NCBI RefSeq assembly: GCF_042849255.1 | Contig: NZ_AP026866.1 | Span: 310,001 to 374,000, forward strand | Reading direction: 5' to 3' | From: Oceaniferula spumae | GTDB lineage: Bacteria > Verrucomicrobiota > Verrucomicrobiia > Verrucomicrobiales > Akkermansiaceae | Length of the DNA: 64,000 bases | In this document: positions 18,528 to 27,455 of the stretch, in pieces | How positions within the stretch are numbered: position 1 is the first letter of the stretch | Layout of the letters: every line of letters starts with the position of its first letter | Translations under genes and position numbers: made by a program | Notes under the pieces: generated by a model | What the model was told of the DNA's origin: nothing | Seen by the model: the letters and a program-made list of their open reading frames with translations, nothing else | Databases searched by the model: none

Positions 18528-20206
18528 AAGTCGTCAGTAAGTTCAAATGGATGGTTAAGTTTGGAGATGGGGAGTTCATATTCCCGATGATCAATTTGTT
18601 CGATGTAGTATGCTCTCATTTCTGCAGAAGTTCCTAATTCTCCATGGAGCACTTGCATTCCGTTTTTTTCCAGTTGATTGAGATGGGTGCCTTTTGCTGA
18701 TTTTCTGAGCATCTGAGCTACTTTCCTTCCTGCGCTTTGGTGCGCAGCTGAAATCCTACGCATTGCTGTTATTGTATCAGCCGCTTCATCCTCGCTGTAT
18801 CCGGTCAGCAGTAATAATTTGAGGAATTCAGTCTTATTTTTTGGCATGATTGTATGTGGGCGTAACCAATTGTTAAAATTCGTCTCGCTGGCTGATAAGA
18901 CGCCGCTTTTACGTAGCTCATGGTGAGTTCCAAATAGATAGAAGCGTGATTGCACCTTCATCTTCCAAGCTGATTGTTTTTCACGTAGCACAGGAGCCAA
19001 GTCACCTAACAAAGAGTTAGCTATACTGGCTGTCATATCGCCGGCACCATGCGTGGAGAACATTACGATGTCACCAGGCGAAAGTGCTGTAACTGGCGTT
19101 TTCTCGATCTCATTACAGATAAGTTTAGCCCCACTAGATTGGCGAAGCAAAATTCGATAGATCGAGGCTTCTGTGTTTAGAAAGACGCCCGCATTTGCGG
19201 ATAATCTTCCGAAATGACATGAGGCAGTTACTTCTACTTCGTCGTCGTTCGGATCCGATTGCTCGAATGATGAAAAGACTTTTGAAGAATCGATCGTCGG
19301 GATGATGTCGTCAATTTCAGATGCGGAGATTGGTTCGGTATCTTCCTTATTTGATTCTTCGTCTTCATCGTTAGTACAGATGGTGTAGCTTCGACACGCA
19401 GGGGCCTTTAGGAGACCTTGTGTAGTAGCTCCAGTGAAGAGGTGTGGCGAGCCGTTGAAGAAATAAAAATTGTCAGCAGTAGGGGCCGTGAAAAAGGGTT
19501 CAAATCCCATGAACGTTAACTGATTTGCACGAGGGGAATTTAAGACGTGCATTGAACCAGCTAGAGTAAACCAGCGAGGAGAACCCATCAGGATAAGTTG
19601 ATCGAAATGATTTTCTTTTTTTAGATCGCTGGGAGTTACAACGTGAACAGGAACACCTATATCGAAGGTATCGAACCATTTGGAGACATGCTGACAAACC
19701 CTTCTGCCTTCTACGACTACGCCTAAGCGGTAAAGGGAGGTCTGCTCATTGTCAGGATCAATGCCTTCGGGGAGAGCATCGAGAATCTGGTCCAGAAATG
19801 GATGCTGCTCAATTTGAAGTAGAGATTGAAACTTTGTATTAAGATCGTCAAATAGCTGCCTAGTATATGGCTGAGAACTTTGTTTGAGTCGTCCCAACCC
19901 ATCAATTCTCGGGCACCATGGAAGCAAGGATTGACCTTCAACCGGTGTAGTCAAATAGAGGTGGAACCAACGTTTAATCGATCTGAGGAACGCAGCCCAT
20001 TCGTCTGCAACCTCGCTCTCTACAAGCTGTCGCCGGAATGCGCCTAGGGCGGCGTGAAACTGCCGGACATGATCCGACGTAACAGAAATGGTGTTCAGCC
20101 CCGAATCCTCGGTGCCGTCCTCTCCTAGGACGCTTTCCATCGCGGTATAAACCTGGTTGGTTTCAGTGAAGTTCATAAGATTAGCGGTACCATGCACAAA
20201 TATCAA
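18515..20206 (-). CDS. Unknown 563-aa operon protein, possible DrmE C-terminal part, copy 1
   Basis: I do not recognise a catalogued domain with certainty. The middle (about residues 170-270) reads like a helicase- or transferase-type alpha/beta region: HVVTPSDL, then DQLILMGSPRWF, then an alternating hydrophobic stretch. An acidic linker (NDEDEESNKEDTEP) follows, then a GDIVMFSTHGAGDM segment. It overlaps the 321-aa gene upstream by 26 bp and the NERD-helicase by 13 bp. Class 2 DISARM operons encode a large unknown protein, DrmE, of roughly 800 aa. Together the two unknown genes here (884 aa) have a similar size and place, so a split DrmE is possible but unproven. Confidence 0.7.
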   Translation of the reverse strand: MIFVHGTANLMNFTETNQVYTAMESVLGEDGTEDSGLNTISVTSDHVRQFHAALGAFRRQLVESEVADEWAAFLRSIKRWFHLYLTTPVEGQSLLPWCPRIDGLGRLKQSSQPYTRQLFDDLNTKFQSLLQIEQHPFLDQILDALPEGIDPDNEQTSLYRLGVVVEGRRVCQHVSKWFDTFDIGVPVHVVTPSDLKKENHFDQLILMGSPRWFTLAGSMHVLNSPRANQLTFMGFEPFFTAPTADNFYFFNGSPHLFTGATTQGLLKAPACRSYTICTNDEDEESNKEDTEPISASEIDDIIPTIDSSKVFSSFEQSDPNDDEVEVTASCHFGRLSANAGVFLNTEASIYRILLRQSSGAKLICNEIEKTPVTALSPGDIVMFSTHGAGDMTASIANSLLGDLAPVLREKQSAWKMKVQSRFYLFGTHHELRKSGVLSASETNFNNWLRPHTIMPKNKTEFLKLLLLTGYSEDEAADTITAMRRISAAHQSAGRKVAQMLRKSAKGTHLNQLEKNGMQVLHGELGTSAEMRAYYIEQIDHREYELPISKLNHPFELTDDLWLA

Positions 20207-21146
20207 TCCCTGCTGGCTTCAGGTCGAGGAGACTATCGGATATAGTAAGTTCAGCTTGTGGACATCGACGAATGTAGTTGTCATTAATCATTGTTGTAGC
20301 ATCGAGGAAGGATGGTTCAGTACGGGCTATGCAAAATACGACTGATCCAGTTGGCGCAAAAATATCATAATCAAGTGATTGAATAGCTCCGGAGACGATT
20401 TGAAGTTGGGCTAGGTGTTTATTCGTACGAGGGTTAATTGTAGTGTTTGATGATCTAGCTACGGCGCTTTTTGTCGATTCTGCGAGCCGCACTAGATCCC
20501 CTAGGTATATTGAGTCTGTTTTGTTGACAGTAGGGATTAAGGTGGCGATGGGTAAATGCGTGGCAACTTCCCCCTGCACCCGGGCCGAAGAATCAAAAAT
20601 ATTGCAGGTGTTATGTGGTTTCCCCGCCAAGGAATACGCAGCTTCTTCATTGCCTTGAAAAAGTGTAGTTAACCCTTTCAAGTTAATTACCGTATCTAGC
20701 CACCGACGTCTGGATTCGATGTTTTGCGTAGTTTCGGTTAGCTTGACACAATGGAGCAACCCGGGATGGATGTGAGCGATGTGCTCCTTACCTTCTTCTT
20801 TATTATTGAGGTAGTATATTGCAAGGCACTCTTCACCTCTGTTATTTTTAGCGATGCCTTTGATGACTCCCATTTTTGTACTGAGTCCTCTTCCTTTTTT
20901 GATAACAAACTCAACATGCTCTCCTCGCATATCTGTTAAGGACTTGAGTAGGTCCGCATCGCTTCGGGGACTACCATTGATGGCGTGATGATTTGTTAGG
21001 AACCCAGCTGCGATGAGAGGGGATGCGAAATTAAGAGTCGGTAGTGCAACCGCGTAAGTCGGCATTTTTCCTGAGTCTGCTTTCTGAGCTGCATCTTGCC
21101 CAAGCGCATAGAGGAATTTTGACCATGAGGTTTGCGAAGTATCCAT
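20181..21146 (-). CDS. Unknown 321-aa first gene of the DISARM-like operon, copy 1
   Basis: This is the promoter-proximal gene of the operon and its family is not recognisable to me. The product is soluble, with an N-terminal helical segment (WSKFLYALGQDAAQKA), a small-residue-rich ALPTLNFASPLIAAGFL stretch and a beta-rich middle (HVEFVIKKGRGLSTKMGVIKG). The C-terminus, with SVVFCIARTEPSFLDAT, could be a Rossmann-like strand-helix unit. It overlaps the 563-aa gene by 26 bp, so the two are probably translationally coupled and may be halves of one ancestral protein. A 10-bp inverted repeat lies 53 bp upstream of the start codon. Confidence 0.68.
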   Translation of the reverse strand: MDTSQTSWSKFLYALGQDAAQKADSGKMPTYAVALPTLNFASPLIAAGFLTNHHAINGSPRSDADLLKSLTDMRGEHVEFVIKKGRGLSTKMGVIKGIAKNNRGEECLAIYYLNNKEEGKEHIAHIHPGLLHCVKLTETTQNIESRRRWLDTVINLKGLTTLFQGNEEAAYSLAGKPHNTCNIFDSSARVQGEVATHLPIATLIPTVNKTDSIYLGDLVRLAESTKSAVARSSNTTINPRTNKHLAQLQIVSGAIQSLDYDIFAPTGSVVFCIARTEPSFLDATTMINDNYIRRCPQAELTISDSLLDLKPAGIDICAWYR

Positions 21147-21198
21147 ATAGGGCGGTAAATTGAGCGTAGGCTTTAGGGGAAGTGTCTCTGGACGATGA

Positions 21199-21235
21199 TT
21201 TGGTTAGATTTTTCCGCAAGATTATTCTAACCAAA
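21199..21235. promoter_or_regulatory. Inverted repeat upstream of the DISARM-like operon, copy 1
   Basis: Perfect 10-bp arms (21199-21208 and 21226-21235) separated by 17 nt lie 53 bp before the first start codon of the operon. Position and symmetry suit a repressor operator; a transcribed hairpin is the alternative. An identical site is at 35499-35535. Confidence 0.5.
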
Positions 21236-21425
21236 ACAAAATCTTTGGACCGTTGGATTCAGGCCAGTTCTGCTCATTGTTGCGGCGGCCTTCTAGCGGA
21301 ATATTGTGGCGCTTGATGTTACTGAAAAGGGAAAGGATGTAATCGAGAGGCATACAGAGATTTTAGAGACAGGGGTGGGACATTAATGGGAGGATGTGGA
21401 TTATTTTTAAGGTTTAGGCACTCGA

Positions 21426-21820
21426 TTATGGTGAGGGAGCAAAGTTGTGTTCGAGGTAGAAATCGTCATCAGCGGTATCGATGATGCAGAACTCATCACA
21501 TAGTTTGTAGTGTTTTTCCAAGGCGGCAGCGATGCTGTGGCGCTCTTGAATAGTGAGACCGCCGCTCGCACCATGGATGTATTCTCGGACGGGGCTGGGA
21601 GCGCCACTGATGATGCTACGAGCAGGTGGAGTTTATCATGGGGGACGCCGGAAATGTCCACAGCGTCCTGGCTGTGATTGTAGGCTGGGTGATCCGTCCA
21701 TCCTGACTCGGTGATAGCATGCTGAATGTTTCCGGTGTCCGCTAGAATACGGATGAATCTATGGAAGCAGGCTTTTTCTTGCTCGTCCATGATGTGAGTG
21801 GGTGTCTGGTGTTCAATCAT
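21426..21820 (-). pseudogene. Frameshifted small gene, copy 1
   Basis: The N-terminal frame (MIEHQTPTHIMDEQEKACFHRF to about DKLHLL) is protein-like until about 21620. From there the continuing frame becomes Ser/Thr/Pro-rich and unnatural. A different minus-strand frame instead gives a convincing ending: REYIHGASGGLTIQERHSIA, then ALEKHYKLCDEF, then a DDDFYLEHNF stretch and a stop at 21426. One lost or gained base near 21615-21630 explains both. Product unknown; about 131 aa if intact. The same lesion is in the second unit, so it predates the duplication. Two overlapping small genes are a less likely alternative. Confidence 0.6.
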
Positions 21821-22094
21821 ATCACCTTTAATGGGTATGGGGTGTGACGTGTTCGATTTATGGGTGAAGATATTGTTTGAAGATGACTTCGCAAGTTCCT
21901 CTGCGGTGCTTGATGTGGGCGATGTCTAGCTGTGTGTATTTTTAGATGTCACTGGGCATTGTGAGGTGATTTTTCTATGGTGGGGTTAGTGAGCAGCGCA
22001 ATAATGGTTAGGTATGAATGAGTAATGTGATGATGGCAGGGATCAGGATGATGGATCGGAGTAACAGCTCCCGAGAGGGGCTGGCTTAATTCCA

Positions 22095-22691
22095 TTAAAA
22101 TAGTTCGTCCTGTTTATGACTCGGAGGGTTCTTTATAAAAGGATTGTTGGCTTCGTTTACTAATAGGGTGTCTGGCGCTGGATTGAATGTCATCAGTTCA
22201 CCGTAGAGGAATGGGCTTAGCTCCTCGTCCGTTAGCACCGCTGGCATGCGATTATGAATAGGGGACATCAGCGCGTTAGCTGCGGTAGTGATCATTGAGA
22301 AACATTCCCCCAGTTTATCGGCAGTCTCCCAGATACCAGCCATCCATAGCCACTCGCCATCCCGGCTGGTGAAACGATGTGTTCGTTTGTTTCCTTTCGG
22401 GCCTGACCACTCGTAGAATGCGGTCACTGGAATCAGGCATCGGCGGTGTTCTATCGAATCGCGCCACATGGGACTCTCAAAGTTATCGCTACGTGTGTTG
22501 TTCACCACTCCAAGTCCCGGACGCTCATAACCCCATCTCATCATGTGCACACTTCCGTCACTCAGATACACAGGAGCCTTGTCGGTGCGTCTGATTAGAC
22601 GGACGTCGTCTGCCAGCGAATCAAAGCCGCTGGCCGTGAGCGCTTGAGGCGGTTTCTTTTTACCCCTGCCAAATTCGTAGACGCTGCACAT
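22095..22691 (-). CDS. SRAP-domain protein, hybrid middle copy at the duplication junction
   Basis: This 198-aa gene is intact but recombinant. Codons 1 to about 149 are identical to the left SRAP gene (7795-8391). From there the last 49 codons match the right, broken SRAP copy (36395-36540) instead, with TDEELSPFLYGELM in place of TDKELNPFLDGELM. The switch lies in a 13-bp stretch common to all three copies (22240-22252). Catalytic Cys2, Asn65, Glu94 and His146 are retained, so the hybrid could be active. It is the scar of the unequal crossover that duplicated the module. Confidence 0.95.
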   Translation of the reverse strand: MCSVYEFGRGKKKPPQALTASGFDSLADDVRLIRRTDKAPVYLSDGSVHMMRWGYERPGLGVVNNTRSDNFESPMWRDSIEHRRCLIPVTAFYEWSGPKGNKRTHRFTSRDGEWLWMAGIWETADKLGECFSMITTAANALMSPIHNRMPAVLTDEELSPFLYGELMTFNPAPDTLLVNEANNPFIKNPPSHKQDELF

Positions 22692-23088
22692 GATGATTCA
22701 GTAGATATCCTAGATATGGAGATAGGAGAGATCAAACCTTTTGATATGAGCGCAGGGTGGAAACTATGAACGTGCTCATCGAAAGCACATTTTAATGAAT
22801 GTACGAACAACGTTGGCTTTTTGCCGTGGCACTTGATACGGGGGGAGGTAACTTCACCGATTGTAGTTATCTACGGGAAAGAAAATCCCAACAATCCTTC
22901 ATAGCTGGTCCTTTATGCAATCTGATCACCTTCAGTGTTATATGTCAGTGAACGGCAGGAATGTTTCCTGTCAGCTGTCTACTCGGTATTGCGCTGGGTG
23001 ATGGCATAGCATTCCGTCCGACGCTCAGCTTGACTCAGATCTTGAGTCGGGACATTTTTGTGTGTCGGTCGGGTAACCAACCAATATT

Positions 23089-23871
23089 ATGAACGAAAAA
23101 TATCCATACCCTATCGATAACTCACAGCACATACCGTCCACATTAGAGGAAGCCGAGCGTGCTTATAACCTGCTGGGAGAATTCAAAGAGGATCTTCCCA
23201 GTGCCGACACCACTACCTTCCTCGACGGATGGTTCGCGATGCAGTTCATGGGAATCGCCATGCACCCGGACGAGGTGGATGAATGGCCTGCTGATGTGAA
23301 GCCGTATGCTAACGAAGCATGGAGGCGACATTACATCGGAGAGATCAATGAGGATCAGCTCTATTGCTCCGACAGCCAACACCAGGGGCTCCGGCTGAAA
23401 CTAGACGGTAACCTGCGCTGCTACGCCGTAGGGACGCTTGGTGATCAAACTGGATACATCTCAGCTATGAACGATCCAGAGCACGGAAACCAACCTGTGC
23501 TGACTGGCGTCGGTTCCATGGCTTACATGTATGAGTCGCCGCGCAAGGCTAACTATGCGTGTAGGCACCTGAAGCTGGACAAGATCGAGATCTACGCCGG
23601 CAGTCCGGATAAGGATTTGGAATGTCCGCCAATGACAGGCATCCCGGTCGAGGATTTACTCGACAAGGAAGTGGTCATCCAGACTGAGGAAGGACTTTAT
23701 CTTTACCGTGATGGCAAGACGCTGGGTGACAGTCATGTCCTTGCTTGCAAGTACATGCTCTACGCAGACAACGTTGAACAGCAGATCCAGCAGGTGAAGA
23801 CCACACTCGGAGTCACTTGGAAGTGGGTGGACTACTCCACGCTGATAGGTACACGTCCGAACGAGCAATAA
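23089..23871 (+). CDS. Unrecognised 260-aa protein, copy 2
   Basis: The protein is identical to the one at 8789-9571, with the same upstream spacer and downstream bidirectional terminator. The family is unknown. Its presence in both units shows that it travels with the defence module. Confidence 0.75.
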   Translation: MNEKYPYPIDNSQHIPSTLEEAERAYNLLGEFKEDLPSADTTTFLDGWFAMQFMGIAMHPDEVDEWPADVKPYANEAWRRHYIGEINEDQLYCSDSQHQGLRLKLDGNLRCYAVGTLGDQTGYISAMNDPEHGNQPVLTGVGSMAYMYESPRKANYACRHLKLDKIEIYAGSPDKDLECPPMTGIPVEDLLDKEVVIQTEEGLYLYRDGKTLGDSHVLACKYMLYADNVEQQIQQVKTTLGVTWKWVDYSTLIGTRPNEQ

Positions 23872-23875
23872 GAAT

Positions 23876-23917
23876 ATTTACCTGTCGCCTACCAGTGATG
23901 GTAGGCGACAGGTAAAT
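23876..23917. terminator. Bidirectional terminator, copy 2
   Basis: The same perfect 19-bp inverted repeat with a GTGA loop as at 9576-9617 lies between the convergent 260-aa and methyltransferase genes of unit 2. Confidence 0.93.
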
Positions 23918-23922
23918 TCTTT

Positions 23923-25521
23923 TTAGCTGTTGGATTCCGTATTTGCAGGGGCCGAATAATTTCCTTTTGGTTTCTTTCCCAACATCTTTGAAACTAGGCA
24001 TCCAATCTGCCATGCTAAAAATGGAGGCACGGCGTTACCCACCTGGTGGAATTGTGCCGTTCGTGGTCCTTGAAAAAAGTAGTCGTCAGGAAATGTCTGT
24101 AACCGTGCAGCCTCACGGACAGTTAGGCTTCTACACTGTGTGGGGTTTGGATGGATGTAATAGTGTCCATCTTTGGAAATATGCGAGACCACTGTGGTGG
24201 ATGGTAGATGTGAACATTGCACCCGGAACCGGTCATCGAAGATAATCTTCTTTCCGGGCTTTTTGACGTTTTGGTGGTTAGGTAGCAGGGATTCAGGATA
24301 TTCAGTTAGCTTGGGGCTGTAATTGTGCTCTAGAGTAAAACAGGCAGCGTAGAAATACCGCTGAAGGTCGCTGTCCATGTGATTACGACAAACATGGTTC
24401 AACACGTAGGGAAGCTTGCGCTCCCGGTACCATTTCGAAAGTGCTTTCGGTGATGTCTTCGAGGGGTCCCGAGTCTCTGGCTGAATATTCTCACCATTGT
24501 TTTGATCCTTGAGTAAATTGTTCAACTGAGAGGAAATTAATTTGGTCAGTCCCTTGTCGGTCTGCTGGGTTTCCTTGAACCACGGCTGCCGTTTAATATC
24601 CTTTAGCGTTTCGCACCAATCATCTTCTGACTTTCGGGAGAAACCGCTTCTCCTTGACGGGAGATCGTTAATCACCTCGGCCACAGAAACGTGGTGATCA
24701 GGATCAGGAATCAAGTGCTTCATCTGGATACCAGAACCTCGCTTAATCCCGATAATGAATACCCGGTGACGTTTTTGGGGTATCCCTAGATCCTCGGCTC
24801 GAATAAGAAAATCGGAGGGGTCATAATCATCGTCTATACTCTTTTGGATGGGCTGAATTAAAGGGTGTAGATCGTAAACGACATCACTCGGTGAATCTCT
24901 AACCGAAATATCCGTCGCTTCGCCAGGCTTGTGTAAGTCGGCTCGGATTTGTTTAAAGATCTCGATATTTTTCACATTTGCGGAGAGAATACCTTTGACG
25001 TTTTCCATGACAAAAATCGTCGGTGAATGGTCTGCTACGATGCGCAGATACTGCTTATAGAGGAAATGCCGATGGTCGTCTTCAAAGTCCGGATCGGTCC
25101 CCTTCATTCTTGCTCGCCCGGCCAAGGAGTATGCTTGGCACGGTGGGCCTCCAATAAGTACCCATTCTTTTGCTCCGTTTAGAGCGGCATCAATCCTTGT
25201 TGAAACGTCATGATCGGGGAATTCCTCGCCGCCAAGTTCCGCCAACCATGCTTCATTACTCGCTTCTTCGTAGGCATTCGCATGCTTTTCAATTAGTTCC
25301 TCCAGTGCATGCACTGGATCGTGTTGAGCTGCCTCAAAGTAAGCCAATATACTGTTTCTCCCCTTTTTGGTTTTTTGCAGTATCCGGGTGAACGAACGAA
25401 ACAACAATGTTTCGTGAGCTTGAGGGTCTCTCTCGATAGATAACCTAATGTTGAAGCCGGCACGGGTGAAGCCTTCTCCTAGTCCTCCTGGGCCAGCAAA
25501 AATGTCGATTATAGGTATCAT
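23923..25521 (-). CDS. drmMII: C5-cytosine DNA methyltransferase (DrmMII-like), copy 2
   Basis: The protein is identical to 9623-11221, including GGPPCQ with catalytic Cys128. The two copies would double methyltransferase dosage if both operons are transcribed. Its start overlaps the drmB-like stop by 4 bp. Confidence 0.95.
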   Translation of the reverse strand: MIPIIDIFAGPGGLGEGFTRAGFNIRLSIERDPQAHETLLFRSFTRILQKTKKGRNSILAYFEAAQHDPVHALEELIEKHANAYEEASNEAWLAELGGEEFPDHDVSTRIDAALNGAKEWVLIGGPPCQAYSLAGRARMKGTDPDFEDDHRHFLYKQYLRIVADHSPTIFVMENVKGILSANVKNIEIFKQIRADLHKPGEATDISVRDSPSDVVYDLHPLIQPIQKSIDDDYDPSDFLIRAEDLGIPQKRHRVFIIGIKRGSGIQMKHLIPDPDHHVSVAEVINDLPSRRSGFSRKSEDDWCETLKDIKRQPWFKETQQTDKGLTKLISSQLNNLLKDQNNGENIQPETRDPSKTSPKALSKWYRERKLPYVLNHVCRNHMDSDLQRYFYAACFTLEHNYSPKLTEYPESLLPNHQNVKKPGKKIIFDDRFRVQCSHLPSTTVVSHISKDGHYYIHPNPTQCRSLTVREAARLQTFPDDYFFQGPRTAQFHQVGNAVPPFLAWQIGCLVSKMLGKKPKGNYSAPANTESNS

Positions 25522-27449
25522 TTCTTGGAAGGAAAGAATGCCGCAGGGTGACCTTCAATGAAAAGACTTCTGTCTAACAATGTATTAAATTTTTCACAAC
25601 TCGTCTCGGGCAAAAGCGAACAGCAGTGGCAGGCCGCTAAATTCAACGAGTCTGGACCTTGTCCTTCGCTAGCTGACTCAGAGCAAATTGGGTCAGATGA
25701 GCACCATTGAGCTTCGTCAAGAGCGTTGACGATGATTTCTCCAAGGCTAATTGGGTCAGCTAAGCGTACCAGCCCTCCCATGGTTCCTTCCGCATCGCCA
25801 GCTGCTGTATAAATCAGTATTCCACTCATAGGAGCGTCTTTATCAGCTGTGACGTAGAGCCTTTCTCTCAAGGAGGATGAGCCGTAGCCACACTCAAATA
25901 CCAAGCGGTTGATCAATAGGTGCGCGAGGGTATGCAGGAGCACGAACCGTGGCTCTACAACTTCCGTGGGGCGACCAAGTCGATTGGCCCACGAGTCATG
26001 ATTATCCTGTAGAGTCTTGATGTGACCAAGTACTTCCTCCGTGCTTTCCCAGTCATGGAGTGCATCTTGGTTGAAATTAATAAATATCCCTTCACCTTGG
26101 ACAACGGATGCTGGCAGCCAGCGATCTTTGAATTCTGGAGGCATTGTTCGCCATAACGATCTTTGAGGGTGTGGAGCATCAGGTGGAGGGGTCGGCATCA
26201 GCCTTGAAAACCCGGCAAATACCCGAGTTTCTCTGAGCTTATCGATAGCTACAATATCATCTATGATGGATGACAAGTTGTTGGGTAGAGCGCTCGTATC
26301 CAGATGTCTTAGCACTAGACGATCTTCACGGTCGGTTTCTCCAAGGAATGCGTCATATTCATCCCTACGAATTTGCAGGTCATCGGGAGTTTCGTCATCT
26401 TCGAGATCAACGTATCCGTTGCTAGGAGGGGCTTCCTCGTGCCCTTTTAGGCAGTTACCAATTTGATCATCTGAGAAAGTTGTCAATCGAGGTTTAGGCG
26501 ATGATGCATCCGCTTGCCGTATCCGCATCGTGATCATAGGAATGTCCAAACCGACTTGACGCATACGTTTAATTAAAAGTCTTAATTCGGGCTCTTCTAA
26601 CATTGCTGCCAAATCTCCCAACGATGGTCGATATTGAGGAGGTATGAAAATAGCACTTTTCACATTACCATAGTGTAAGTTGTTTCCATTGATCAGCGCC
26701 GCTCTGAGGGGGCGTGGACAGATCTCGGTCATTTTATCGACACCCAACCAAGGACTGTGGCCACGGCAAGTAAACTCGCTTTCATCACTTAGGGTCATTT
26801 GAGTCAGTCCGCTGGACCCGAGGCTATTACTTTTACTTGGAAGCGTGCCACTCATCACACCACCTAATGAACGAGGTTTCGTATTACATCGGGTGCACTC
26901 CACACTGATATCGGCTAAGGAACCAGCTCCTTGAGCTTTAAACATCAGACTGTTTTCGCATTCGGGGGAGAAGTTCAGGCTACGGTGCGCCCATTCCAAC
27001 CATGGAAAATCTTGGAGGTGGCCATAATCGCATACTGCGGCAAATCGAACCTGCTGAAGAGGTTGCTTTTTACAGTCAGCTGACTGGCAACGCAATTTCC
27101 CGCGGGTGTGCAGGTCAGCCTTGGTCATTTGATGGCAACGCGAACAATAGTACCACGTGGGGAAACGGTACACAGGAGTGACTAATTCTGGTTGGTCGGA
27201 ATCTGTTCGGTTTTCCGGTCCAGGGGCTAATCTGAAATGAGACACTCCCAGTTGCTTTTCGAGGCGAGGTTCCCTGATGTAGAGAGGCCCGTCTAAGATA
27301 AAGGTGTCAGATGAAGGGTTCCCATTCTTATCTTTGAACCAATCATCAAGCCCCCCAGTTACGACCGCTATTCCACCTTCAAGAATGTGAAGTGAACCGG
27401 GGCCAAATGGGGCAATGAGTTGCGAACGTCTTAGTGGATTTAATGCCAT
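25518..27449 (-). CDS. drmB: DUF1998 protein (DrmB-like), copy 2
   Basis: The protein is identical to 11218-13149, with both Cys clusters and the C-terminal DUF1998 region intact. It lies 6 bp after the second drmA-like gene. Confidence 0.9.
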   Translation of the reverse strand: MALNPLRRSQLIAPFGPGSLHILEGGIAVVTGGLDDWFKDKNGNPSSDTFILDGPLYIREPRLEKQLGVSHFRLAPGPENRTDSDQPELVTPVYRFPTWYYCSRCHQMTKADLHTRGKLRCQSADCKKQPLQQVRFAAVCDYGHLQDFPWLEWAHRSLNFSPECENSLMFKAQGAGSLADISVECTRCNTKPRSLGGVMSGTLPSKSNSLGSSGLTQMTLSDESEFTCRGHSPWLGVDKMTEICPRPLRAALINGNNLHYGNVKSAIFIPPQYRPSLGDLAAMLEEPELRLLIKRMRQVGLDIPMITMRIRQADASSPKPRLTTFSDDQIGNCLKGHEEAPPSNGYVDLEDDETPDDLQIRRDEYDAFLGETDREDRLVLRHLDTSALPNNLSSIIDDIVAIDKLRETRVFAGFSRLMPTPPPDAPHPQRSLWRTMPPEFKDRWLPASVVQGEGIFINFNQDALHDWESTEEVLGHIKTLQDNHDSWANRLGRPTEVVEPRFVLLHTLAHLLINRLVFECGYGSSSLRERLYVTADKDAPMSGILIYTAAGDAEGTMGGLVRLADPISLGEIIVNALDEAQWCSSDPICSESASEGQGPDSLNLAACHCCSLLPETSCEKFNTLLDRSLFIEGHPAAFFPSKK

Positions 27450-27455
27450 GATAGA

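Larger units (their letters stand above)
7941..22240. repeat. 14.3-kb tandem direct repeat, unit 1
   Basis: This segment is repeated at 22241-36540 with a constant offset of 14,300 bp. Every encoded protein is identical between the units, and the non-coding stretches I compared match base for base. The exact edges are ambiguous over a 13-bp stretch (7940-7952) common to all three SRAP genes. The unit holds most of the SRAP gene, a 260-aa gene, the six-gene DISARM-like operon and a frameshifted gene. Confidence 0.97.
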
